A DNA stretch of 64,000 bases from Puccinia triticina (Eukaryota; Basidiomycota; Pucciniomycetes; Pucciniales; Pucciniaceae). Location of the stretch: NCBI RefSeq assembly GCF_026914185.1, contig NC_070573.1, positions 2,659,501 through 2,723,500 of the forward strand. The letters run 5' to 3'. Below, in pieces: positions 1 to 11,590 of the stretch. The first letter of the stretch is position 1, and every line of letters starts with the position of its first letter. Under the pieces are notes generated by a model. The model was not told where the DNA came from and ran no database searches. It worked only from the letters and a program-made list of their open reading frames with translations. A program made the translations under genes and the position numbers.

Positions 1-53
1 TTCTGGCATAGCTTAGTACTTACTCAACCCTTTGTTCTCTCTTTGTGTTGCAG

Positions 54-240
54 AACTTAGAGAAGATACGTTTCCGGGGCTAAATTTCTGGGCCAGTACT
101 GAAGTAACCTCGACTCACCTATTGGATGTTTCAAGATACTCAGTAAACACAAATTTGGTTTAATCTCCGGTTGAAACAAGATCTAACTCAACTCATCCCC
201 CCCCCCCTCTGCTGCGAAGAGACCAATCATCCTGTGCATA
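54..240 (+). CDS. 3' end of a third copy of the 3.87-kb gene family (partial)
   Basis: A typical 3' splice site (TTTGTGTTGCAG) ends at base 53. The following exon and 3' flank closely match the end of the gene at 3867-5169, including the TTCTGGGCCAGTACT segment and the later AAACACAAATTTGGTTTAAT tract. The exon can be read as NLEKIRFRG followed by TAA at 81-83, parallel to TIDKIIFKRDG and stop in the second copy. The rest of the gene lies left of the window, so the true frame of this exon is not proven. No function is recognised. The coding end is uncertain; the listed interval includes the homologous 3' UTR. Confidence 0.45.
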
Positions 241-1940
241 GAGCTTGTTCATAGAAGATATACATTATCCTCTTTTTTTTATCTCACATTCTGATTGTCC
301 AATGTTTCACCTTAGTACACTTCTCTCCTTCAGCTCACTTCTCCAGATATTACATTTCTCATAGCTTTGGTCAGAGTCAAAATACATACAAATCTATGCA
401 TATTTGATACTGTTGACCGTTATAATACATACTTTTACGGCCTTACTTCACGCACGGAGGAAAATTTGTAGTGCTTGCTGCTGGTACCAGCATTATGGGC
501 CTTGCGCACGGGTAAAGGGGTCCACAATCTGCTAAAGCTTTGACACTACAGTTACCTGGGTCCACTTGGTATCTTATGCTAGGGAAGGTGAATTGAGGGG
601 CCTGCCAACTTCACCACTGGGTGTTGGCCATGGGATAGATTGAACTTAGCAAAGTCCCTCGCCTGCCGGGGGGCGCAGCGCGAAGCAAACTTAATCCTTA
701 CGCCTGCTCTTGGGAGGGACTTGCGTAGGTCGGCGAGAGCTACCAGCAAAATGGCGCGGAGGTGATCTCACCCCCTAATTTCTCCACTAATCCTTCCAAA
801 AAATATCCTGCAGTTGGCACCATTAGAAGCGCAAGATTCCAAGCACACTGAATCCAGCTTGAAATTTCTAAGTAGCTTCATCCCTTCTGAAAAAACATTC
901 TGTAAATAAAATTACACTGTAAACAATCCAACATCTTCAATCCTGGATATCCTAACAGATATATCTGGTACATATATCAACAACCAAGTATTGCACCATT
1001 TTGACAGCTAACAATTATGATGATCAGGCACTATGTATTTGAGACTAAGACTTGGCTGCATCAAGTCAAAAAACCATGAGAGGTTCCATGGACCAATGAT
1101 CCAAACAGTTCCCCACCTGTCAAACTTCACTTCTCAAAATGCAAGGACACAACCAACTGCAAATCTCAAGCTACCAGCTGTTTTGGACTTTTTTTTTCAA
1201 AAGAGGGAAATGATGCCCAAGAAGCAAGGCTACAAATTGGTTGCTTCAAAGTTGTTCTGAAGGGCTTGGCTTTTTTTAAATAACTCTTGAGCTTAAAAAT
1301 GGTGAAAATTTGACCATTTTCTCAAGGTGCTCAGGCCGCGCGGGGGACTTTGCAGGTAAGTCTCTCCTACAGAGAGCGTCCTGCGGAGGCGTGGGATCCC
1401 TTCAGCACCCCTGTTCAAGAGGCTTTCTTGAGCTAAAGCGCAAAGAGCATTGCACAAAGTGTGACCTCCCGTCAGGGAGGGGCTTGCATGGGATCCCTGA
1501 TTCCTGGAGTGAGAGCTCTGTGTACAGCTCTTTGTTTTTGCAGGTGGCCACCTTTGTGCCCCTCAAAACCCCACTTCCTAAAATGTCAGCCTTAGAGATA
1601 TGATTACATGCCCAAAAGGCTGTGTTGAATACTAGAACCTTAATAATAATTGATTTGATAAACTGTTTCTAATAGTATAATATTTTACTGAGTTTTGTCT
1701 GATATTTTACATATGCACTTGAGTGTCAAAAGATAGTTGTGTGCACTGTTAATCATAGTGCACGCACGCTCTACAATTTGGAACACACATGTTACATGTG
1801 TTTTTTATAAACATGTGACTGTAATAGAATTATAATATTATTACATGAAGCGCTACTCTATTGCGCTATAGAAATGTACAGTATTAATTGAAACACTGGA
1901 AGATTCCAGAAATAGGAGGCTAGCTCCCCCATTTTCACAT
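241..1940. other. No gene seen; short repeats
   Basis: No coding region could be supported. A GC-rich palindromic patch near 655-728 (TCCCTCGCC ... GGGAGGGACTTGCG) and a similar one near 1340-1440 resemble the CTAACTTAA-ended miniature elements found elsewhere in the window. The remainder is AT-rich unique-looking sequence. Short ORFs at 1033-1260 and 1310-1603 have no recognisable features. Confidence 0.5.
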
Positions 1941-1941
1941 A

Positions 1942-2092
1942 TGGTGTTGCGAGCGCGTCTGGGCACATACCCAGCTCCCGCTTCGCCGAGTGCCTCCGGG
2001 GGTTGGGTGTGTGCCCAACGGGCTTGATTGAGCAGGTTGTGCGGGGGGCAGAGCTTGGCACACAGCCAAGTACTGCTTGGCCCGAGCTTAAC
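1942..2092 (-). repeat. Dispersed repeat, inverted copy of 7850-7990
   Basis: About 140 bases read as the reverse complement of 7850-7990 with only scattered differences. Shared parts include the GCCAAGCTCTGCCCCCCGC and CCCCCGGAGGCACTCGGC segments. The end motif (ATGGTGTTGCRAGC...CGTCTGGGCAC) also recurs at 7298-7330, giving a third partial copy. The family is not recognised; it may be part of a decayed LTR or a miniature element. Confidence 0.6.
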
Positions 2093-2755
2093 AAAGCCTC
2101 TCTGGAGGAGGGCCCTGCAGGGTCTCTGTCTCACAGAGAGGCTTGCCCCCAAGCGGCGAGGTTTGGCGTGAATCCTGACGGGCCCGAGGCTTGGCCAACC
2201 CCCAAATTTCATTAAATCCTTTGTTACACATCAACCACTGCCGGGATAGGCCCATGAGTGGCATGGCCTTGAAGCCTAGCTTCTTGCGCAGCCAGCCAGC
2301 CATCCACCATCCATCAAGCCACTTGTAGAGCTGCTGGACATGCTTTCAAAAACAATGCCAAGCTTGTCCCAGCAAGCAGAGCGTGTTTTTTTCAACTCCT
2401 GTACATATTTTATGTGTGGCCTGCATACCAAATGTAGTTCATTGTTCAATTCAAACAATAAACATACTTCATGTACTTATTAGAAGTAATTTAAACTTTC
2501 ATGTACTTATCCAATAGTATGGTGTAAGATCAATCCTGGAATCATGATTCCATGACTTCACATCCTTGTAGCTTTAAGGCCATTCAAGGCATCAAAATGT
2601 GGCCTATTTAGTCTTGAAGGCCAGATGCAGACCTTCAATTTGGCACCTGGGCGGCCCATTTGGCCACCAGGATGCTATAGAAAAGTGGTGCCAAACTTTC
2701 ACACCAGCCAAATGGGTGAAAGCTGTACTCAGGACTCACGCCGAATTTGGCCGCT

Positions 2756-2836
2756 TAGTCCCAAGTCCCTCCTTTGGAGGCTTGCGCTTCGCGCGAGGGG
2801 CCCCTGCCCGCCCCTCAGAAGAGGGACTGACTAAGT
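2756..2836. repeat. GC-rich palindromic miniature repeat
   Basis: AAGTCCCTCC and GAGGGACT form inverted ends around an internal GCGCTTCGCGCGAGGGG core, matching the palindromic elements at 37062, 39711 and 47222. Target duplications could not be found for this copy. Confidence 0.45.
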
Positions 2837-2865
2837 TTGCGCTTGGCCGGGCTCAAGCTCTGGGC

Positions 2866-3000
2866 CAATGAGATCTGTGACTTGGCATGCAACATGCCGG
2901 CCCTTCTCTCTGCCCCAAAAGGCAAGAACAACGTGCCCTGGAGGGGGGAAAAGTTCTCCCTTCTTGGCATTGCACATCGGACATTGACAAGGGGGGTAGG
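2866..3000 (-). repeat. Dispersed repeat, inverted copy of 7700-7840
   Basis: The segment containing GACTTGGCATGCAACATGCC and, further on, TTCTCCCTTCTTGGCATTGC is the reverse complement of 7700-7840 with moderate divergence. Together with 1942-2092 it shows that parts of one longer repeat, contiguous at 7700-7990, are scattered here in the opposite orientation. No coding content is recognised. Confidence 0.55.
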
Positions 3001-3866
3001 GGGTTTTTCTGATGCAATCAAAAAGTTTCAGGGTATTGGACAGGCTAAATAAAACATGGATATTATTAGTGGTCTTCAAAATTGAAATCATCAATGCATA
3101 AACATAAAATCATGAGTGAATTTGGCAGGGACATCCTCACATAATCCCAGCCAAAAGCCATCTATGAGTTTCTGTTTATGCAGTTATGATTCAATTTTGA
3201 AGAACACTATTGACTAAAGCAATAGGAAGATGGCTGGTTCCAGCCCTAGTTAGGTCAATGGAGGTACAAGCTTCCCATGGTTTTGAGCTGCAAGTTGGAG
3301 AAATTGGAAAGTTTTTGGGTCTTAACTAATTGACTCCCAAGTTTTTGGCTTCCAACTCTCAAATGTTGCGTATGTTGGTAGGACTGCTTCTTGATGTACT
3401 GCCCGGGTTGCCTGGACCAAAAATTGAACGGGGGAATTTGGGAGTAATTTATTAATATAGTTTGGGAGTTGGAAATTCAATTTTTGCAAAAATGAATCCG
3501 CGGCCCCTTGGTACGCCTTTTAAAATACACAGCTCAGATTTTGAACCCGGGCAAACCATGCAGGGGAAAAGAATCCCAACAAACCGGTATTTTGGGGGCC
3601 CTGAATCTGCGGAAAGCTACATTTGATGGTACGGGCCCTTGGGGCTTCCAGGGTCCTCCTTGAAACCTTGGATTCTCATCCAATTTTTGGGAGGTTTAGG
3701 AAGATTCTGAAACGGCCAAAGTTGATTGATGAATGTTTCCGGCCGCATGTGTTGTAACTTGTATCATCCATTATTGACCTGAGGTAAAACGGAGTCAAAA
3801 GAGGGCATCCACCCAACTTCAAGACGAGAAGAAGAAAAAAAAGCGAGGAACAAATCTTATTCAAAG
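3001..3866. promoter_or_regulatory. Upstream region of the 3.87-kb gene; proximal part conserved
   Basis: No ORF of note. The proximal part (about 3640-3800) is clearly homologous to the region upstream of the paralogue on the other strand (about 11400-11530). Both contain GAAACGGCCAAAG preceded by an AGGTTTxGGAAGATTC block and a CTCCTTGAAACCT block. This shared block is likely the 5' UTR and promoter of the family. No TATA box is obvious. Confidence 0.45.
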
Positions 3867-5169
3867 ATGCTTTCCCAATTTTACATTGCTCTTAACAGCA
3901 GCTTCTGCTTGAGTTTAATTCTTTTTGGCGGAGGTATCGATGCATCGATCGGCAGAGGTGAAGCATCACTCGAAGGTGTGTCATTCATCAGAGCTCAGAA
4001 CGTTTTGGCCTTGGTAGCCTTGCTGATGCTTCTTTCCTCACTGGACCTCCTCATCTCTCACCCAGGCTTCGTTTCTCGTATTAAGCGACCAAGGCTGTCT
4101 GGCCAGTTCGGTGCTCGACCATTGCCTCCAGAGTATCCACTCCCGAAGTCGGAGGAACTTTCGATCACGAACCCTCAAACAGAAGATCCGCCTTCAGGCT
4201 CTGGCGTCGGATGCCTTCCTACTCAGAGCGATAATACGCAAGGCGAAAGAGAAAAGCTCTATGATACATTAAGGCAGCGATTCTCTGAGGCTGCATACCC
4301 ATTCATTGAGATCCGAGTAGACCGTTAGTCGTGTTTTCAAAATCCGACCTTGAAAGCTGTTGACGTTTGATCCTTTTCCTCTCTGCATGATTAGAGCTAG
4401 ATGAAAATTGGGCAAAAAATCATGGTCAGCATCGCCTTTCGTCATATTAAAAATTCGCTTCTTGCAAGAACTAAAGCTGAGTAGAGAATGCCACACTTTG
4501 GACATCTATAGAAAAGGTCGTATCTCTTCACAACGACTTCGAGGAGCTTTCGGACCTTCGCGAAGAATTGTACACGGATTGGAGAAAATATGTTAATACA
4601 ATGCCTCAATCCGAGCTCAAGACGATGGTAAACGAGGAATTCATCGAAGCCTTCAAGATTGGAGGGTTACTGCAAGAGAAGATAACTATTCTTAATGATG
4701 TAAAGCTTCTTCAACTAGGGAATCTCGATGATGATACTGCGTATAAGAAGGTGGCAGACCAACTGCTTCCAGGAATTCATCAACACCAAAAATGGCAATC
4801 ACCCCTCGGAAAATTACGAGTTACTACCCAGAAAGCGTTACACAATTATGGCGCTTCAGTGCTTGATGACGTGAAGAGACTGCTAGTTCAATCTGATCTC
4901 CATTTCCAAGGCGCTACTGTGAAGATCGACTTCCCAGTGAATCAGTTGGAAAGTCGTACACAGAAGTATGGGGACAGGGTGATCGCTTTTTTGTTCAAAA
5001 ATAAGCTCATCGATAACGAAAGAATCCCCGAATTTTTTGAAGATAGCATGGTCCGAAGGCACTTCCAGTCACGAGGCTCTCGAAGGTATTTTTGATTTTA
5101 ATCTTCTAACCTGACTTGTGCAAGTATTTACTCAACTCTTTTGTCCCCATTTTGTGTTGCAGACCATAG
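3867..5169 (+). CDS. Unrecognised secreted or membrane protein, paralogue family member (three exons)
   Basis: No known domain is recognised. The proposed exons are 3867-4316 (150 codons, phase 0), 4517-5085 and 5163-5169. Donors and acceptors were set by comparison with the paralogue at 9801-11273. The N-terminus (MLSQFYIALNSSFCLSLILF) looks like a signal peptide with likely cleavage after GGGIDA. A second hydrophobic stretch (VLALVALLMLL) follows at about residues 46-60. The middle is Pro/Ser-rich and the C-terminal half is charged and helix-prone (HNDFEELSDLREELY, then GASVLDDVKRLL). Relative to the paralogue it lacks about 30 residues near the C-terminus, and the last exon joins in a phase giving an early TAG at 5167-5169, so the end is uncertain. 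A lineage-specific effector-like protein is possible but is only inference. Confidence 0.55.
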
Positions 5170-5339
5170 ACAAAATTATTTTCAAGAGGGACGGGTGAAT
5201 TTCTGGGCCAGTACTCAGTTAGCAACCTCCGCTCACCTTTTGGCTGTTTCCTTGATGATGGCAGGTATTTTTCTTGTTCAGCAAAGAGTATTAATTAAGA
5301 TACTCAGGAAACACAAATTTGGTTTAATTCTTGGTTGAA

Positions 5340-6632
5340 ACAAGATGTAACTCAACCAATTCCCCCCTCCCCAGTGCAATGAGACCAATCAAACCTTTAC
5401 ATATAGTTTGTTTACGGAAGAAATATATTTTCCTCTATTTTTGATCTAACATTCTGATTACCCATATGTGTTTGCCCTTGGTACACTTTCCTCCTCACAA
5501 CAAATAGGTTACTTCTCAAGACATTATAAACCCAGTTACCAAAAATAAAAAAGCTCAATAGTCATCTTGAAGAAGGTAAGAGTGGTTGCTTTTACACGGA
5601 AGTCACACTCTTATTTCTACAGCAGTTGCGTGTGCCCAGTTTGAGTAAAATTTCATTGAGGTGCCTGCACCAGCCGCAGGTGTCCGGGTGCCAAGTGAAA
5701 TCTCTAATGAGGAAGTCTCCCCCATGCGTTCACTATTTTCCAATTTCATGTATCTCCAATTTTCATGTATCTCCAATCCACCTGTTTGATATATTCAATT
5801 TCCTTTGAAACATCATTGGTTTTGGATTTTGTGCAGTGCAAGGTGTGAAATAAATGATTAAACAGAACAAATAACTGAAACCCAAAAACCATCACAACCT
5901 TGCTTAATGTTGTTGTGAGCTACTGCCACAGATGTTTGCATCCATGTTGTAAATGCTCCAATTTTCCTCATATCTTATTATGAACCCATCTGCATCATTT
6001 AATTTTCACCTCCAATTCACCTAGTATATTGGATGTTAGTGCACCCATGTGTATTTGAGTGCTCTTTGTTGTAAACCTTTGTATTTCTCTCAGCCAGTAG
6101 TAGTAGAAACTATAACAGAAATGAAAGAAACAATGAAAGAAAAACAATGAGCCAATCAATCAACAAAGAACCAAGAGAAATGAAATGAGAAAACCAACAA
6201 GATAAAGAAGCTATCTATACTGATGAACTGAACACAACACAGACAAGTATTTGAGAACAACAAGACACTACAGCAGCAATAAACTAAGAAACAAACACAG
6301 TTTAGTGATTTAATCACACAAGCTAAACAATTATGAGATCAAAGAAAACAAACACTAGAACTCCTGTTTTGCGTTGATGATAAACTCCTCCTGGACTGAT
6401 GTGTCCTTCTGTTAACTTGAAGCTAGCAACTTTGAGTAAAAAATATGTTGTGATGAGTGATTCTGTTTGACGTTATGAATATATTTGCTTTCTTTACCTC
6501 AACTACAGTTGTGCTTCACAGCAACCTTCTTGATTCTTGAGGTATCAATGAACAACCTGGTACAAGATGACTCTGACAATGTTGCAAACCAAGAAGGCGA
6601 GAGAAAATTTTTCTTGATTTTGAGAGGGCTTA
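5340..6632. other. No gene seen; AT-rich intergenic sequence
   Basis: The first part is the 3' flank of the preceding gene, homologous to 140-330. The remainder is A/T-rich with A-rich runs (6110-6360). No ORF has recognisable features and no repeat boundary could be fixed. Confidence 0.5.
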
Positions 6633-6859
6633 GAGCATCCACCACCGTCTAGGTAAATCTTTAGGTAGCCAGCGAGTCCCGCGAGGCTTGGTTGCTTAGC
6701 TAAAGAAAAAACCCACCCTTGCCAGCCAGTATTGGCTTGGTAGGTAGCGCAAGTTTAGACAAAGACACCATCACCACCCTTGTGTCCATTCAGCCTCTCT
6801 GTAGGTAAACATAAAACACAACACCATTATCACATACAGACCTTTGCCGATCGGGCTTG

Positions 6860-7215
6860 AATGCATCCTTTCAATGACCGCTTGACTGGTCATCAAATAG
6901 ATACAATCAGCAGCCGGTAACAGATTATATTCGGAGCTGTTGTATGACTGGTAATCATAAAACTGGTCATCAAAAGACCATTCATCATTAAAAGGCCTGT
7001 GATTGATAGAACAGTCATTGAAAGACCAATCATTGATAGACCATTCATCAAAAGCCCAGTGATCGGTCATTGAAAGACTGGTGATCGACAGGGGTGATTG
7101 GTAATAAATATCCCTCCATTCAATGACCGTTCTTCACTGGTCATCAAATGGGGGTTCACAATCTCAAGACACTCAAGGTCATCTATGTATGCAGGTGGGT
7201 TGATGACCGGTCAAT
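6860..7215. repeat. Degenerate GACCRGTCATTGA/TTGATAGACCA repeats
   Basis: Many short, partly overlapping copies of a CAATGACCGGTCATCA-like unit occur in both orientations, for example ATTGAAAGACCAATCATTGATAG and GGTCATTGAAAGACTGGTGATC split over 7000-7090. The pattern is a decayed tandem or self-inverted array. Related GACCGGYCATTGAGAAGG units recur at 7570-7690. Confidence 0.5.
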
Positions 7216-7849
7216 CAGTCTTGATCGGTCTTCAGAAGGAGATCATATTTTTTTTGGATAACTGGGGGGTATGTATGTACATGTACATGTATGGGGTATG
7301 TATGGTGTTGCAAGCCCGTCTGGGCACTCACAAAAGTTTGGCCGAAAAAAGGCCAAGCGCGCGTGGCCAACCCTAAAGCCCGCTTGGCCAATCCTCAAGC
7401 CCGCCTGGCACACTCTCAACCCCCACTTGGAATATCGCAAAGTGGGGGGGGGGGAGGGGGTTTGGCACAAAGCCCCGCTGGGCCGATTTAAAGCAAGAGT
7501 GCCACGCACGCCAAACGCTGTGCTGGCCATCAAGGAGAGAAGTTTCCCTCCTCAATGGTTGGTCTACAAACCGGTCATTGAGAAGGGAAGACTCCCTTCT
7601 TGATGATCAATACAAGTATTGCCCACCGCAAAGGGAGTCTTTCCTCCCCAATGACCAGCCTACAGACCGGCCATTGAGAAGGAAAAGCTCCCTTGTTGAT
7701 GTCCAATGTGTGATGTTGAGAAGGGAGAACGTCTCCCTCCTCGAGGGCATGTTGTTCTTGCCTTTCAAGGCAGAGACAAGGGCTGGCGTCTGATGACTGG
7801 CGTGTTGCATGCCAAGTCACAGATCCCATCGGCACAGAGCTTGATCTCG

Positions 7850-7990
7850 GCCAAGCAGGACTTGGCTGTGTGCCAAGCTCTGCCCCCCGCGCAACCTGCC
7901 CAATCAAGCCCGCTGCGCATACCCAACCCCCGGAGGCACTCGGCCAAGCGGGAGTTGGGTATGTGCCCAGATGCGCTTGCAACACCATAC
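7850..7990 (+). repeat. Dispersed repeat, opposite orientation to 1942-2092
   Basis: This is the partner of the inverted copy at 1942-2092. It begins near the CTTGGCTGTGTGCCAAGCTC palindrome-like segment and ends at GCTTGCAACACCATA. It is contiguous with 7700-7840, whose inverted copy lies at 2866-3000. Confidence 0.6.
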
Positions 7991-8124
7991 ACCACGGGTT
8001 GCAGTCAATTGGGTGCCGACGTAATGAATTACGTTGGCCCGACCCCCCCGACCCCACCCAAAAAGTTGGGTGGCCGACCTAATGTTTCATAGCGGGATGT
8101 ATTGGGGTTTTTTGTTGGCGGATC

Positions 8125-8345
8125 TTCCAACAGCGGGCCCACAGAAGGGCAGCTGTTGGCCAATCTTCCAATGGCGGGCCCACGGAAGGGCAGCTGTTGG
8201 CTGATTTTTCAACAGCGGGCCCACGGAAGGGCAGCTGTTGGCCCATCTTCCAACGGCGGGCCCACGGAAGGGCAGCTGTCAGCGTATCTTCCAACAGCAG
8301 GCCCACGGAAGGGCAGCTGTTGGCGTATCTTCCGACAGCGGCCGC
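8125..8345. repeat. 41-bp tandem repeat, five full copies plus a degenerate sixth
   Basis: The GGGCCCAC core recurs at 8135, 8176, 8217, 8258 and 8299 (AGGCCCAC in the last), an exact 41-base spacing. Each unit carries GGAAGGGCAGCTGTTGGC and a TCTTCCAACAGC part that can pair with it, so single strands could form hairpins. Because 41 is not a multiple of three, no repeat protein is implied by the overlapping ORFs. Confidence 0.85.
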
Positions 8346-9413
8346 ACAAAACAGTGGGTGTTGGCTGGTCATTGAGCTTGCCCATCAAAAATTTCACTCA
8401 TCGGGACTCAAACGTCAGCCACAAACCTTGGCCAGGCCGTAAGGCCACCACTAACTGCTACGGCACAAAGCATTGTTCCTGACTTCCCTGTTTGTTGTAT
8501 ATACATAGCAAAACATGTATTCCTGTAAAGTTTGGAGGCTTTTCTTCTTGACATGTTTGTTTGTTTTACTTTTTTTTTGTAAAATTTTGAACTGTGTAGC
8601 CTCTTTCTTACAGCGAAAGAGGCGCATCCAGGTGACTTGATTAAAAAAAAAAAAAGAAGCCTAACCAATTGTTTAGCTAACCCGGACGGCGAGCCAATCA
8701 TGACTGAGGCTTGACACAGGTCCAACCAGCTGGCAGCGTTGGCTTGCTCAATGAGACAAGCCTTTGTCCGCTGCGGAGTCCTGTTGGACTTGGATTTGAC
8801 AGGTGATCAAGCTGACAGAGCCAATCAGGTATGTCCAACCTGATGACACCGTCAGTCTGCTTGCCAGGGCTGGATGGGGTTGGCTGGGCAATCCATGAAC
8901 CCTGATCGACCCACGTGTCATGCCGACACAATGTGTTGGCGGTGTTGGCTTGACATGCGGGTTGGATGGGTCAGACCCACGTAGTTCTGACCCATCGCCG
9001 GCGTCAAACCGTCTCCATCGTGAAAAGCAGGGAGGAGAGGTCATGCCAGACCTGTTCCTGACCCCGCAGCCAAGCCCACGCGCTGATTCAAAATTTATCA
9101 AGCGGTGGTGTACATGTACTGGCAAGTCTGGAGGAGGCAGTTGGTAGGCTTGTCAAAATTTTCCTTACAGAGGCTCTGTAGGGCTTGGTAAATCTAGCAA
9201 GTCTTAAAGATTTACCAAACAAACATTTAGCTAAAGAGCCCTAAAGAGGGCACGGGGGTGGAAAATCCCTTACATGCTCTGTAAATCTGCCTTACCGAGC
9301 GGGTTTACAGAGACAAGGGTGGATGCTGTTATTTACATAACCTCCACGACACCACAATGCTTATGCATAACACACACATTTCATCTAATTACTCCTCAAC
9401 ATTATATTCCTAA

Positions 9414-9634
9414 GGCCCTGTTTGGCAGCGTCATATTACGCAGTGTAATAATAGGAAACATGCTACATTACATATGGTAAAACATGTCTTTTTAGGATAT
9501 CTTTTGAAATTAAACCCTCATAAGGCTCGGCAGTTTACTTTGAAAAGATCAGGCGGAAAAGTAGTGTCTTACACAATGTAGGGGGACATGGCAAGATTAT
9601 TTATTGCGTAATAATCACGCTGCCAAACAGGGCC
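9414..9634. mobile_element. Tourist/Harbinger-type MITE, 221 bp
   Basis: The left end GGCCCTGTTTGGCAGCGT and the right end ACGCTGCCAAACAGGGCC are perfect 18-bp terminal inverted repeats. They are flanked by TAA at 9411-9413 and 9635-9637, the classical duplication of PIF/Harbinger-derived MITEs. The interior is AT-rich and non-coding. Confidence 0.9.
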
Positions 9635-9800
9635 TAAATTCATACATAAATGCTTCAATTGATCTTGGTTCACCTGGAGATTAAACAAAAGGTGTTTTTC
9701 CTGAGTATCTTAAGTACAATACTCTATGCTGTCCACATAGAAATATGCCTCCCCGGCTTCATTGTTGTAAGGAAACGGCCAATAGGTGGGTCGAGGTTAC

Positions 9801-11273
9801 TTACTTAGTGGCCCAGAAAGTTGCCCTTTTCTTCCGGAAAATCCGGTTGATGATCTTTTTTGTCTCTGCGCCAATAACTAGATCATCATTGCAAAAAAAT
9901 AATAACATCAAGGTTTAGGCAGGCACTTGAACAAGGTACGTCAGAAGATTTCAATCAGTAATACCTTGGAAAGACGGGTTCCATGTGCGCCAGTGCTTAC
10001 CAATAGTGAAGCTTTTCTGCCGATGGAAGATACCATAATTCTTCTCTTGCTGGATGCGCGCATGGATATAGAGGACCAAGTGCTCTGCGACATAATTATC
10101 CCGAAAAAAGTAGGACAGCCTTTCGCGATCGATGAGTTGATTGTTGAACAAGAAATCAACGACCTTGAACCCTGCATACATCTCTGTAACACGTATCAAG
10201 TCATTCGGCGCTGAGGCAAGCATCGAGTTAGCGGCTTCGTGATCCCCTCCCACTATCAATATCTTCGCCTCATCTAGCACTGAAGCGCCAACATCTTCTA
10301 ACGTTTTCTGGGCATGAGCTCGGAAGACGGCGAAGTTTTGGTATGTCCTTTCAGAAAATCTTGGAACTAGTTCGTCCATCAGTTTCTTATATGCAAAATG
10401 ATCGTCATATAATCCTAGTTCGAGGAGCTTCAATTGGTTCAGAATGCTTATATTCTCCTGCATCGCTTCTAGGTGCTTCATTGATTCGGCGACTTTGTCA
10501 ATATCTTGTTTTTTCTGGATCGCTTTGGTTTTTTGGGTTAGAAACATATGCTCATTGTGGTAGAGCACCTTCAGTTTTTTGTGGAAGCGCGAAAGCTCCT
10601 CGAAGTCGTTGTGAAGCAATACGATCTTTTCTATAGATGCCCATGTTGTGACAGTCTCTACTCAGCTTTAGTCCTTGCAAGAAACCAACTTTTAACATGA
10701 CAAAAAGAGGAGCTGACCGAGCGCTTTCTCCCAATTAATAATCAGCTCTAATCATGCAGAGAGGACAAGGATCACACGTCAACAGCTTTCACGATCGGAT
10801 GCTGAAAAAATGGCTAACGGTCTACTCGGATTTCATTGAATGGGTATGCAGCTTCCGTGAATTGCTTGCTCAATTTCTCAAAGAGCTCATGTCTTTCGGC
10901 GGGTGTATCGTAGCTCTTCGGGCGCGTCGAATAGTGTCCGAAGTCAGAACCCGAAGGCGGATGAAGTTTTTGAGGGTTAGCGATCGAAATTTTCTCCGAG
11001 TTAGGGGGTAGATACTTTGGAGACAATGGTTGAGCACCAAACTGGCCAGACAGCCTTGGGCGCTTAGCACAAGAAGCAATGTCTGGGGGATACATAGATG
11101 TTCAGTGAGAAAAGCAACATCAGCAAAGATACCAAGACCGACAAATTCTGAGCTCTGATGAAAGGCACACCTTCGAGTGAGTCCCTACCTATTGATGCAT
11201 CAATACCTTCGCCAAAAAGAACGCAGCTCAGCCAGAAGCTGCTACTGAGCACAAGGAAAAATCGCGAAAGCAT
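9801..11273 (-). pseudogene. Paralogue of the 3.87-kb gene, frameshifted in exon 1
   Basis: Three exons can be placed: 11273-10826, 10625-9965 and 9865-9801 (stop TAA at 9803-9801). They have the same intron positions as the copy at 3867. Exon 1 is 448 nt against 450 in the paralogue. Alignment puts the net 2-nt loss near 11098-11140, just after the second hydrophobic segment, so the signal-peptide part (MLSRFFLVLSSSFWLS) and the following Pro/Ser part (KRPRLSGQFGAQPL) are in different frames. Exons 2 and 3 remain open and join in phase (220 codons plus 1 nt, then 2 nt). The C-terminal part is longer than in the paralogue and ends with a basic tail (RIFRKKR). A compensating splice or internal start cannot be excluded. 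MULE copy A begins 265 bp upstream of the start codon. Confidence 0.6.
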
Positions 11274-11590
11274 CTTCGGATAAGAGTTATCGCTGGACAG
11301 CTTCGCCGTTTTGTTTTCCTTTTGTCGAAGTTAGGTGGTTGCTCTCTTTCGACCACGACTCTCTAGGCGGTTTTCGGGTGTGGGTTACAAATGGGTGTTT
11401 GCTACAAAACATGGAACCGGAGCCATCCATAGATCGACTTTGGCCGTTTCGGAATCTTCCAAAACCTCGCAAGAATTGGGTGAGATTCCAATGAGCCCAG
11501 GTTTCAAGGAGATCCTGATTCCTAAATGTGATAACAGTGTAAATGAGGGGGATGTTGAATTTTACAACCTATCTTTTACATGGTATCCAC

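Larger units (their letters stand above)
6633..9328. mobile_element. Candidate 2.7-kb non-autonomous element with TTA target duplication
   Basis: The left end GAGCATCCACCACCGTCT and the reverse complement of the right end (CAGCATCCACCCTTGTCT) form imperfect terminal inverted repeats. They are flanked by TTA at 6630-6632 and 9329-9331. A 3-bp TTA/TAA duplication is usual for PIF/Harbinger elements. The interior has no transposase; it contains dispersed repeats and the 41-bp tandem repeat. The first base of the repeat does not pair and the inverted similarity is short, so two unrelated elements could be involved. Confidence 0.35.

Noticed and set aside
7243..8092. Several 60-160-codon ORFs on both strands
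   Set aside because: They fall in dispersed GC-rich repeats, are translated from both orientations of the same repeat, and show no conserved domain.
11098..11140. An 11-bp GT-AG intron that would repair the frameshift in the paralogue
   Set aside because: Far below any workable intron size. A 2-nt deletion relative to the 3.87-kb copy explains it.
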